Of a stretch of DNA of 64,000 bases, positions 26,999-35,614 are shown piece by piece. Location of the stretch: assembly GCA_040221415.1 (NCBI GenBank), contig JAVKEN010000024.1, forward strand, positions 1 through 64,000, written 5' to 3'. Position 1 is the stretch's first letter; each line of letters starts with the position of its first letter. The notes beneath the pieces were generated by a model. The model ran no database searches, was not told the origin of the DNA, and saw only the letters and a program-made list of their open reading frames with translations. The position numbers and the translations under genes were made by a program. Source of the stretch: JAVKEN01 sp040221415 (GTDB lineage: Bacteria; Pseudomonadota; Alphaproteobacteria; Rickettsiales; JABSSG01).

Positions 26999-27966
26999 TG
27001 AAACGACGCAAATCAGAAGTAGGGAAAACTATTTCTCCAAAAATAGAAAATTCAAATAATAAAGTACATGTAGCTTTTGTATATGGTGGAATGTCCTCAG
27101 AGCGTGAAGTTAGCTTAATGTCTAGTAAGTCAATTTTACAAGCAATCCATAATCTAGGGTATAAAGTAACACCTATTGATATGGGAACTGATATAGCTGT
27201 CAAGCTCGCGGAAGTGAAGCCAGATATTGTATTTAATGGACTTTATGGCACACACGGCGAAGATGGATGCCTTCCTGGCGCACTTGAAATTATGGGTCTT
27301 AAATACACACACTCTAACACTCTAACTTCAGCCATAGGCTTTGATAAGATTTTCTCTGCGAATATCCTAATCGCAAACGATATAAAATGCCCTAAAAGGA
27401 TTATTATTCATAAAAATGATAACTATATTAGTGACCCAATGTCTAGACCATATGTTATCAAACCAATTTCAGAGGGATCAAGTGTTGGAGTAGAAGTAAT
27501 ATTTAAAGAGGATGACTTTGATATACGAAACTACCAATGGGAATATGGTGAAAGAATGATTGTCGAAGAATTTATTTCTGGAATCGAGGTTGAAGTTGCC
27601 ATTTTTAATGAAAAGGCAGTTGGAGCTGTTGAAATAGAGCCTTTAAAAAGAAGATTCTATGACTACAAAACAAAATACACTGATGGATATGCACTACATC
27701 ACATACCACCAAGAATTTCTGTGACAGCATATAAAGAATGTCTTACTATATCAAACAAAATTGCAAGCCTATTGGATTGCAAAACTGTAAGTAGGATTGA
27801 CTTTAGATACAATCCAAATGAAGGAGAAAATGGAGAGTTCTACTTCTTAGAGGCTAATACTCACCCCGGAATGACTGCGCTTTCTCTTGTTCCTGAGATA
27901 TGCGCCAAAGCTGGAATTACATTCGAAGCTATTATAGACAAATTGATAAAAGATGGTCTTAAGTAA
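26998..27966 (+). CDS. ddl: D-alanine-D-alanine ligase
   Basis: ATP-grasp enzyme joining two D-Ala. From the ATG at 26998 (MKRRKSEVG) it has 322 residues; an in-frame ATG 10 codons upstream inside murB is less likely. Motifs seen: FVYGGMSSEREVSLMS, GLYGTHGEDGCLPGALE, KPISEGSSVGVEV, and the metal/ATP site FYFLEANTHPGMT followed by SLVPEICAKAGI. D-Ala would come from the alr product encoded at 54.6 kb. Confidence 0.96.
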   Translation: MKRRKSEVGKTISPKIENSNNKVHVAFVYGGMSSEREVSLMSSKSILQAIHNLGYKVTPIDMGTDIAVKLAEVKPDIVFNGLYGTHGEDGCLPGALEIMGLKYTHSNTLTSAIGFDKIFSANILIANDIKCPKRIIIHKNDNYISDPMSRPYVIKPISEGSSVGVEVIFKEDDFDIRNYQWEYGERMIVEEFISGIEVEVAIFNEKAVGAVEIEPLKRRFYDYKTKYTDGYALHHIPPRISVTAYKECLTISNKIASLLDCKTVSRIDFRYNPNEGENGEFYFLEANTHPGMTALSLVPEICAKAGITFEAIIDKLIKDGLK

Positions 27967-28675
27967 AACAAAAAAACCACTAATCATCCTTGTGTTAGCT
28001 ATACTTATTGGAGCTATTTATTCCTTCTACTCAAAAGAAATTAAAAATCATACTGTGGAATTTATTAATAAACACTTAGATTTCAAACTAGAGAGAATTA
28101 TATATGAGCAAAATAATAGATTTTGTCTAAACATCAAAAATCTAGAGATGTTTGAAAAATATCTCAATACTCAGCTTTTTGAAATACCAATAGACAAGGA
28201 GAAAGAGAAGCTTAAATTAATAGAATGTTTGAATTCAGTTACAGTTTCACGCATTATTCCAAAGACTTTAGTTGTAAAAGTTACTGAAAAGAATCCTATA
28301 GCTATATGGCAAAACGAGAAGAAACACTACTTTATAACTGATAATAAGGAAGTAATTAGTATTTATAATACAAATAACTTGGAAGATTTTTTAATAGTCA
28401 CTGGAAAAAATGCAAACCTTGCCATCGAAGAATTGTTTCAAATAATAGATTATGCTCCAATTATTAAAGAACATATTTCATCTGCAATTTATATTGGGGA
28501 AAGGAGATGGAATATTAGGTTAAAGAATGGCTTGGAAATCAAACTCCCGGCTCAGCTCCCTTTAGAAGCCTGGAAAGAATTTACATCTTTATCAGCAAAG
28601 AAAGATTTGTTTAGCAAAAAAAATAAAATTAAAACCTTAGATTTCCGTATCAGAGACAAATTAGTTGTCAGCTAA
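27953..28675 (+). CDS. ftsQ: cell division protein FtsQ
   Basis: A bitopic membrane protein of 240 residues that links early and late divisome proteins. A short basic start and one membrane helix (about 9-26) are followed by a POTRA-like domain (about 45-110, with SVTVSRIIPKTLVVKVTEKNPIAIW) and a beta domain. It overlaps ddl by 14 bases. The usual next genes ftsA and ftsZ do not follow; instead the gene runs into ygfZ from the opposite strand, with a 15-base overlap of the ends. Confidence 0.88.
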   Translation: MVLSKTKKPLIILVLAILIGAIYSFYSKEIKNHTVEFINKHLDFKLERIIYEQNNRFCLNIKNLEMFEKYLNTQLFEIPIDKEKEKLKLIECLNSVTVSRIIPKTLVVKVTEKNPIAIWQNEKKHYFITDNKEVISIYNTNNLEDFLIVTGKNANLAIEELFQIIDYAPIIKEHISSAIYIGERRWNIRLKNGLEIKLPAQLPLEAWKEFTSLSAKKDLFSKKNKIKTLDFRIRDKLVVS

Positions 28676-29479
28676 CCAAACCGGATGACTCAAAACTGCA
28701 TTAATTCCACTTATTATAACTTTCTGATCACTTAATGTCTCTTCTACATTGACCAGACAAATGCCATTTTTTCTTATGCCATTTAAGAAGCTTCCTACCT
28801 TCTTTTCATGCAAAATTATATCCTTTTCATAGTTAATATCCGACAGATCTTCATCTGATTGAACCCGCATTATTTTTTTTCGAACCATATCTCTATGTTT
28901 CATCCTAGCAGTAAGCTCTTGCCCAACATAACAACCTTTGGTGAAGCTTATAGCGTTTAACTTATCAAAACAGAAATTCATTGGAAAAGACCTGGTTTGC
29001 TTTAGGTCATAATGACAGTTTGGCACACCTAATGCTAAAAGCTTTTCATTATAAAAAACACTTTCTTTGCTTTCTCCCAAAACATTCTTAAATTCAGAAT
29101 CAGATAAGATATTTCTGTAACCAATTTCAGAACAACGTGGATCTTTAAGTAATAACTTTGATCTAATATCAGACACAATAACCTTCAAATCATCCCTTCT
29201 ATCAAAAGTTACGTCTGCTCTGAGTTTGAATTTGTTTAAATAAGTAATCAATTCTTCGGCGCATGACAAATTACAGTCAATAATTATGCTGCTGCCTTTA
29301 GAATACAAAAAAACTTCGTACAAAAACTTACCCTGAGGTGTTAATATCAGCGAATATATAACTTCATTTTCCTTAAGTAGGTTAACGTCATTAGTAACAA
29401 TACCTTGCAAAAACTCAAATATATCTTTGCCTTTCGCTTCTATAACTGATCTATCTCTTAAAGCTTCTATTTTTGGCAC
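28661..29479 (-). CDS. ygfZ: YgfZ/GcvT-like folate-binding Fe-S cluster maintenance protein
   Basis: This 272-residue protein carries the family hallmark KGCYVGQELTARMKHR (about 185-200), with the essential Cys, and an N-terminal aminomethyltransferase-like fold (RSVIEAKGKDIFEFLQGIVTND). Homologues (YgfZ, Iba57) use tetrahydrofolate to support repair or assembly of certain Fe-S enzymes, which fits the abundance of Fe-S proteins here. It lies 2 bases downstream of rnj, the same strand. Confidence 0.92.
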   Translation of the reverse strand: MPKIEALRDRSVIEAKGKDIFEFLQGIVTNDVNLLKENEVIYSLILTPQGKFLYEVFLYSKGSSIIIDCNLSCAEELITYLNKFKLRADVTFDRRDDLKVIVSDIRSKLLLKDPRCSEIGYRNILSDSEFKNVLGESKESVFYNEKLLALGVPNCHYDLKQTRSFPMNFCFDKLNAISFTKGCYVGQELTARMKHRDMVRKKIMRVQSDEDLSDINYEKDIILHEKKVGSFLNGIRKNGICLVNVEETLSDQKVIISGINAVLSHPVWLADN

Positions 29480-29481
29480 GA

Positions 29482-31158
29482 TTAAACAATTTGTGTAATA
29501 ATTTTGATTTCAGGAACTTTACCAATTTCATGTTTCAAAATTGACTTAATTACTGACTTAATATGATTTTCGATGTTTTCAACTGCAGTTTTTTTTCTGG
29601 AATTATGAATACCAGATTTGAGTAAATGCACAACTTCTTGTATTAAAAACTGGATAAGATCTTTGTCCTCATTCTCATCAAGATACCCAGGAGCAAAAAT
29701 CAATGGGCTGCCTAATAACATGTTCTTTTTTGACAACACTAAGTTGACAACCAAAACTCCATCTGTCTGCACTCTCCTCCTCATTTTTAAAACTTTTGAC
29801 TTATTGTCCAAAAGCCTTTTTCCGTATACACCTATCTGCCTGACTCCCATTGAGTCTAATTTTGATGGATCTCCTGATAATCTTACAATGTCACCATTCT
29901 GCACTTCGATTACTTTTTCTATTCCTAATAATTTACCAAATTTTGCATGAGCATGCATATGCATTAACTCCCCGTGCACTGGAATAAGAATTTTTGGGTT
30001 TAATAATTTATATAATTTGCTTAATTCTTTTTTGCTGGGATGACCCGAGACATGGACAAAGTCATCTTTTTCAGTAATGACCTCTACTTTATTAAATACT
30101 AGTTTATTGAACACTCTAAATATCTTCTTCTCATTTCCAGGAATGATTTTGGAAGAGAATATAACAGTGTCTCCCTTTGAAAGAGAAATTATTTTATGTA
30201 TTTTATTAGCAATTTTTGTAACAGAGGCCAAAGGTTCGCCTTGACAACCTGTTGCTATCACCATAATCGAATCTCTTTTATAAGAGCTAATCGACTTGTC
30301 ATCAATAATTACATCTGAATAATCAGTCAAATAATTACACTCTCTTGCTGAAGCGTATACTCTAACTAAACTCATTCCGGATAAAACAACTTTTTTATTC
30401 AGCTTTTTAGCAATAGATAATAGGACCTCTAACCTTGCAACATTTGATGCGAAAGTTGCTACAACAACAATACCTGGACAAGAGTTGATTATTTTAAACA
30501 AAGATTCTCTTAACTTACCTTCTGAACCAGAAAATTCTTCCCGAAAAATATTTGTAGAGTCACCTACTAAAGCAAGCACACCCTCTTCTCCATATTGTCT
30601 AAGTAGCTTCTCATCATTTACTTCTCCTAGAATAGGGTCTTCATCGAATTTCCAGTCTCCAGTATGAAAAATATTTCCAAATTCAGTTCTTATAACTAAG
30701 GCCTGCATTTCAGGAGCCGAATGACAAAGTGGCACAAAATCTATACCAAATGGCCCCAAAGATATTTGTGAGTTCTGTTTGACTTCAATTATTCTATTAG
30801 ACTCAGATATGCCATTGTCTTTCAGTCTCCTTTTAAGAAAAGATTTAGTAAACTTTGTTGCATATATCGGACATTCTAAAAGATCCCACAGATACTGAAC
30901 AGCACCAAAATGATCTTCATGAGAGTGAGTCAGAATAATTGCTTCTATATTTTTTTTGTGTTTTAAAATAAAAGAAATATCTGGAACAATCATATCTATT
31001 CCTGGCATATACTCTTCGGCAAAGCCAGCTCCACAGTCAACAATTATCCACTTACCCTTATGATGATACAAATTAAAATTCATACCTATTTCCCCAGCTC
31101 CTCCCAAGGGGATAAAAAGTAATTCGTCCTTCTGTTTGTTTATATTAACGCTTGTCAT
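29482..31158 (-). CDS. rnj: ribonuclease J
   Basis: A beta-CASP metallo-beta-lactamase RNase of 558 residues with endo- and 5'-exonuclease activity. The metal-binding HSHEDHFGA (about 78-86) is intact. GDWKFD, a beta-CASP region with TGCQGEPLASV and HVSGHPSKKEL, and HGELMHMHAHA follow. The genes rnj, coaX and birA form a chain downstream of nuoN, as in other alphaproteobacteria. Its start overlaps the coaX stop by 4 bases. Confidence 0.95.
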   Translation of the reverse strand: MTSVNINKQKDELLFIPLGGAGEIGMNFNLYHHKGKWIIVDCGAGFAEEYMPGIDMIVPDISFILKHKKNIEAIILTHSHEDHFGAVQYLWDLLECPIYATKFTKSFLKRRLKDNGISESNRIIEVKQNSQISLGPFGIDFVPLCHSAPEMQALVIRTEFGNIFHTGDWKFDEDPILGEVNDEKLLRQYGEEGVLALVGDSTNIFREEFSGSEGKLRESLFKIINSCPGIVVVATFASNVARLEVLLSIAKKLNKKVVLSGMSLVRVYASARECNYLTDYSDVIIDDKSISSYKRDSIMVIATGCQGEPLASVTKIANKIHKIISLSKGDTVIFSSKIIPGNEKKIFRVFNKLVFNKVEVITEKDDFVHVSGHPSKKELSKLYKLLNPKILIPVHGELMHMHAHAKFGKLLGIEKVIEVQNGDIVRLSGDPSKLDSMGVRQIGVYGKRLLDNKSKVLKMRRRVQTDGVLVVNLVLSKKNMLLGSPLIFAPGYLDENEDKDLIQFLIQEVVHLLKSGIHNSRKKTAVENIENHIKSVIKSILKHEIGKVPEIKIITQIV

Positions 31159-31913
31159 TTCTTCAGATAAATTTCTATTATACCATCTATTACTAAATTA
31201 GGATCGTAATTGTCTATAAGGTCTACATTTTCCGTAATAACACAGCCTTCGCCACCAGTAGCAATAACTCTTAATGGTTTATTATATTCTGATTTTATTC
31301 TTAATACTATCTCTTTAACCAAACCGATATAACCATAAAAAGAGCCAAACTTTAGAGCATCATCAATGTTTCTAGGTATTCTAGTGCTTATTTTATTTAC
31401 TTCTCCTTTTGGTAAGAGAGCAGCAGACTTTTGTAAGGAGTTTAGTGAAGTTGTCACACCAGGACAAACCACTCCACCCACGAATGCACCTTGTTCGTTT
31501 ATCACATCAAAAGTAATCGCTGTACCAAAATCTATTATTATTAGCCCATTCCCGTATTTATTTTTAGCCCCCACCGCTACTGCAATTCGATCAGAGCCTA
31601 AGCTAGTAGGATTCTCTATATCTATCTTAAGATCAAAATTACAATTCTTTATATTTGACGCTTTAGTTTTAAAATGCTTTTCCGCTAAATCATCAATTAC
31701 TTTATCGATCATAGGAACTACAGAAGCATAAACAACATTTTTAATAGCTTGTAAAGCAATCCCCTCATTCTCAAGCCACTTGGAAATAAATAGATGATAA
31801 AAGCTAGCATCTTGCTTGGATTCTGTGATGCACCTACTTGTAGAGATGATTTTTCTATCATCACAAACTGCAAAAACTATATTTGTATTTCCTACATCAA
31901 TGGCTAAAAACAA
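31155..31913 (-). CDS. coaX: type III pantothenate kinase
   Basis: CoaX catalyses the first step of CoA synthesis, using the ASKHA fold and needing no feedback by CoA. The 252-residue protein starts MFLAIDVGNTNIVFAV (phosphate-1 motif), with NPTSLGSDRIAVAVGA and IIDFGTAITFDVI (about 124-136), then GGVVCPGV and the adenosine motif ATGGEGCVI. It sits between birA and rnj. Pantothenate must come from outside or from genes not in this window. Confidence 0.95.
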   Translation of the reverse strand: MFLAIDVGNTNIVFAVCDDRKIISTSRCITESKQDASFYHLFISKWLENEGIALQAIKNVVYASVVPMIDKVIDDLAEKHFKTKASNIKNCNFDLKIDIENPTSLGSDRIAVAVGAKNKYGNGLIIIDFGTAITFDVINEQGAFVGGVVCPGVTTSLNSLQKSAALLPKGEVNKISTRIPRNIDDALKFGSFYGYIGLVKEIVLRIKSEYNKPLRVIATGGEGCVITENVDLIDNYDPNLVIDGIIEIYLKK

Positions 31914-31916
31914 AAC

Positions 31917-32672
31917 CTAACCTTTTTTAAAATATATGCTGCCGCCTGAAATTTCTTTTATTTCTCCATTACTCATCTTAAGCAACAGGTTACCATTATT
32001 ATCAAGATCGGTGAATATACCAGATATTTTCTTTTTCTGACCTAAAATACTAACTTTTTTATTTATATTGTAAGCTTTATCTAACCAGCTTTTTCTAATA
32101 GGCTCGAAACCTTTATCTTTCCAAGACTTATAAAGTGATTCTAAATTGCTTATAAATTGATTTAAGTAATAATCAATTCTTAATTCTTTAGCGTGAGATT
32201 CCAGCAATGTTGTGGCTTCAAATTCGTCAGACACAATTTTGGAATTTACGTTTAAACCCACACCTATGATAAGACTGTTAGTTTTTTTAGATTGCCCTGA
32301 ACTCACTGACTCCAATATTATGCCAGCAACCTTCTTCCCATTGATTAGAACATCATTCGGCCATTTTAGCTTTATTTCATTCCTGTTACTTACTAATACT
32401 CTTTCAAGAACTTCGTACAACGCTAACGCAGCAACAAAACTTAACTGGGCACTTTTCTCAAGCGAGCATTCCGGAAATAAAATAATTGAAAAGTATAAGT
32501 TACCTTTTGGAGAAACCCAATCTTTACCAGAACGTCCATAGCCAGAGCTTTGCTCATTGGCCACAATGACCAGCTCTTCTTTAGGACGACTCTGCAAAAA
32601 TCTCTTAGCCTCTAAATTTGTACTATCTACTTTGTTTAAAAGAATTCTTTTTAGGTTTTTCCAATTTGCCAT
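31917..32672 (-). CDS. birA: biotin-[acetyl-CoA-carboxylase] ligase
   Basis: Attaches biotin to the carboxyl carrier protein. The 251-residue protein has the biotin loop SSGYGRSGKDWVSPKGNLYFS (about 41-61 region) and LKWPNDVLINGKKVAGIILE (about 102-121), then the small C-terminal domain. It lacks the N-terminal winged-helix of E. coli BirA, so it should be a ligase only, not a repressor. Its ATG directly follows the nuoN stop. Confidence 0.94.
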   Translation of the reverse strand: MANWKNLKRILLNKVDSTNLEAKRFLQSRPKEELVIVANEQSSGYGRSGKDWVSPKGNLYFSIILFPECSLEKSAQLSFVAALALYEVLERVLVSNRNEIKLKWPNDVLINGKKVAGIILESVSSGQSKKTNSLIIGVGLNVNSKIVSDEFEATTLLESHAKELRIDYYLNQFISNLESLYKSWKDKGFEPIRKSWLDKAYNINKKVSILGQKKKISGIFTDLDNNGNLLLKMSNGEIKEISGGSIYFKKG

Positions 32673-34136
32673 TTATGGAATGAGACTGATTTGAAGAGAA
32701 GTAAAATTTATAATAGAAGATGGCGTAAACACCAAGAACATATTAGCAACCACAGCAAATGTAGCAATAAACATTGTTTCTGGCACTATACTTATTGCAT
32801 GATCACTATTTTCTGCAGTCTCAAAATACATAGATTTAATGATTTTAAGATAATAAAAAGAACTAATAACAGAAGCTAGCAAGGTTACTGTAGCGATCGC
32901 ATACATATCAGACACAATTAGACTTTTTATAACAAAGAATTTAGCAAAAAAACCCGCTAGCGGAGGTATACCAGCCATTGATAATAAAATCACAGCAAAA
33001 GAAAAAGCTAACATTGGATGTCTCTCAGCTAAACCAGTGAATATAGATATATTATAGTCTTCATGCTTTTTCTGAACAATATTAAGCAAAGCAAACATGC
33101 CTATATTCATAATTCCGTATATAACAGCATAAATTATAACTGACCCTAAAGAATGTCCAGAAGAAGAAACTAAAGCAACAATCATAAATCCAACATTGCC
33201 AATGGAACTATATGCTAGCAGCCTTTTCATGTTTTTTTGAATCATTGCACCAAAAGCACCTATAAACATAGATAGAACTGACACGAACATTATAATTGGC
33301 GACCAAGATGCTTTCCACATAGAAAAATTTACTACTAAGAAGTCTAGCAAAATAAATATTGATGTAACTTTAGGAATAATTGAGAAGAAAGCTGTTACAG
33401 GCAACTGAGACCCCTGATAAACATCTGGCACCCAAATGTGGAATGGGAAAGCAGAGGCCTTAAATAACAACCCTATGATTACCAAAACAAAACCGATTAT
33501 AAACCCAATTGGAACTTCGCTTCCATTTGTTGTAAGCAAAGCTGAATATATTTTTTGCATCTCTGTAAAATTAACAGTTCCGGAATAACCATACATAAAG
33601 CTCATTCCAAATAATAAAACTGCTGATGCAATTGAGCCCAAAATAAAGTACTTAACACCAGCTTCAGAAGATTTGTGGTTTTTACGAGCAAAGGTTGCTA
33701 GTACATACAGACATAAGCTTTGAATTTCTAACCCTAAATACAAAATTATTAAGTTGTTTGCTGATAAAATTAATAGAGAACCGCATATAGAAAAAATACA
33801 TAGGGATGAAAATTCAAATTTTCTTATTTCCCGGTATTTCTCAGATGACCCAATCAGCAAAATAGCGGTAAATACTGATAGCCCTAAAATAATAATCTTC
33901 AGCAATTGCTTAATAGGGTTACTTTCAACCATGTTGTTAAACAAATAAACATGACTTGCTCCAAAGTCACTAATAGAAAAAGATAAGGCCACAACAAGCG
34001 AAACAGCCATAACATACAAATAAAATTTTTCTAGCTTCAGTTTTTTTAAAAAGACGCCTAGCAATATAATTAAAACAGCCACAGATGACAAAATAAACTC
34101 TGGAAATAGAACTGAAAGATCAAAGTTATCGTACAT
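32673..34136 (-). CDS. nuoN: NADH-quinone oxidoreductase subunit N
   Basis: One of three antiporter-like proton-pumping subunits of complex I. This 487-residue protein has about fourteen membrane helices. The conserved LYLGLEIQSLCLYVLA (about 132-147) holds the helix-5 Glu, and FKASAFPFHIWVPDVYQGSQLPVTAF (about 225-250, split here only for reference to its two halves) holds the discontinuous-helix Lys region. KRLLAYSSIGNVGF follows. It is the last nuo gene and is joined to birA without a gap. Confidence 0.96.
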   Translation of the reverse strand: MYDNFDLSVLFPEFILSSVAVLIILLGVFLKKLKLEKFYLYVMAVSLVVALSFSISDFGASHVYLFNNMVESNPIKQLLKIIILGLSVFTAILLIGSSEKYREIRKFEFSSLCIFSICGSLLILSANNLIILYLGLEIQSLCLYVLATFARKNHKSSEAGVKYFILGSIASAVLLFGMSFMYGYSGTVNFTEMQKIYSALLTTNGSEVPIGFIIGFVLVIIGLLFKASAFPFHIWVPDVYQGSQLPVTAFFSIIPKVTSIFILLDFLVVNFSMWKASWSPIIMFVSVLSMFIGAFGAMIQKNMKRLLAYSSIGNVGFMIVALVSSSGHSLGSVIIYAVIYGIMNIGMFALLNIVQKKHEDYNISIFTGLAERHPMLAFSFAVILLSMAGIPPLAGFFAKFFVIKSLIVSDMYAIATVTLLASVISSFYYLKIIKSMYFETAENSDHAISIVPETMFIATFAVVANMFLVFTPSSIINFTSLQISLIP

Positions 34137-34137
34137 A

Positions 34138-35613
34138 TTATTTTCCTAAAATTATAAGCGTAGTATAGCTATCAAATAACGAGGTTACTAACTCTGAATG
34201 CACACCAATAATTATTGTCAGTATTACAAGCGGTAAAAGATATGCCACTTCCATATAATTTATATCTGTTATAGACTCACATTTTTTTGAAACATTCCCG
34301 AACATAACCCTTCTGTATAAAGAAAGTAAATACACAGCTCCAAGAACCATCCCAGTTGCCGCTAAGAAAGAATACAACTTGCTCACTTTAAATATCCCCA
34401 TTAAAGGCAAAAACTCACCAACAAATCCGCTTGTTCCAGGTAAGCCAGCAGAGGATAAGGTGAAGATTAAATAAAACATTGCAAATACTGGCATTCTAGT
34501 CGCGCATCCTCCGAATTTGTTTACCTCTTTCGTATGTACCCTGTCATAAAGCACCCCTACCACTAAGAATAAAGCTGCTGAGATTATTCCATGACTGAAC
34601 ATCTGATATATTGCCCCGTCTATACCTACTTTGCTAAAAGAAAAGATGCCAGCTGTTACATACCCCATATGAGCGACAGAAGAATACGCAATCAATTTTT
34701 TAATATTTGTTTGAGCAAAAGCTACTAAAGAAGCATATATAATTGCTATCACACTCAAGATTAAAATTAAATCTGCAAAATAATGACTGGCTTCTGGTAA
34801 CATTGCCATTGAGAATCTTATAAAACCATAACCTCCAAGCTTAAGAAGTATGCCTGCTAATATAACAGATCCAGCTGTAGGAGCTTGTACATGAGCATCT
34901 GGTAGCCATGTATGAAAGGGCCACATAGGTATTTTAATTGCAAACGCAAAAAACATTGCAACCCATAAATACTTTTGTACCTCTGAAGATAGAGACTTAG
35001 ATTTTTCAAATAACACTGCCATATCTGAAGTTCCAAACTGATTATATAAATAAATCACAACAATCATGAACAATATAGATCCAGCAAGCGTGTATAAAAA
35101 GAATTTAATTGCTGCATAAATTCTGTTTTCTGCACCCCATATTCCAATAATAAAATACATAGGTATCAAAATCGCTTCAAAAAACACATAAAATAGAACA
35201 ATATCTTGAGATAAAAAAGCTCCAAAAATTAGAGTTTCCATTAATAAAAAAGATACCAAGAAGCCCTTTTGTTGTTTTTCTATATTACTCCAACTACACA
35301 AAAGACAAATAGGAATCAAGAGAGATGTAAGAAACACAAAAAGCCAAGAGAAGCCATCAATTCCTAACTTATAAGAAATTGTACAATTATTAAACCAGCA
35401 AGAATTTTCAATTAACTGATACGATGTTGAACTAGAAAAATCAGAAATGAAATAAATCAAAACTGTTATTATTAAAGCTGATAAACTAAATAATAAAGCG
35501 ACTACCTTCTGATAATGCTCAGATTTTTTATCTCCAGATGAGAATAAGAGGAGCAATACCCCAACCAACGGTATAAAAGTAAGAATGCTTAAAATTGGCA
35601 ACTCATTCAACAT
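34138..35613 (-). CDS. nuoM: NADH-quinone oxidoreductase subunit M
   Basis: Antiporter-like proton-pumping subunit of 491 residues. The helix-5 Glu lies in FYVFFEAILIPMYFIIG (about 141-157). AIKIPMWPFHTWLPDAH and VQAPTAGSVILAGILLKLGGYG (about 219-257) mark the pumping channel, and KKLIAYSSVAHMGYV follows. All the expected charged residues appear present. One base separates it from nuoN. Confidence 0.97.
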   Translation of the reverse strand: MLNELPILSILTFIPLVGVLLLLFSSGDKKSEHYQKVVALLFSLSALIITVLIYFISDFSSSTSYQLIENSCWFNNCTISYKLGIDGFSWLFVFLTSLLIPICLLCSWSNIEKQQKGFLVSFLLMETLIFGAFLSQDIVLFYVFFEAILIPMYFIIGIWGAENRIYAAIKFFLYTLAGSILFMIVVIYLYNQFGTSDMAVLFEKSKSLSSEVQKYLWVAMFFAFAIKIPMWPFHTWLPDAHVQAPTAGSVILAGILLKLGGYGFIRFSMAMLPEASHYFADLILILSVIAIIYASLVAFAQTNIKKLIAYSSVAHMGYVTAGIFSFSKVGIDGAIYQMFSHGIISAALFLVVGVLYDRVHTKEVNKFGGCATRMPVFAMFYLIFTLSSAGLPGTSGFVGEFLPLMGIFKVSKLYSFLAATGMVLGAVYLLSLYRRVMFGNVSKKCESITDINYMEVAYLLPLVILTIIIGVHSELVTSLFDSYTTLIILGK

Positions 35614-35614
35614 G

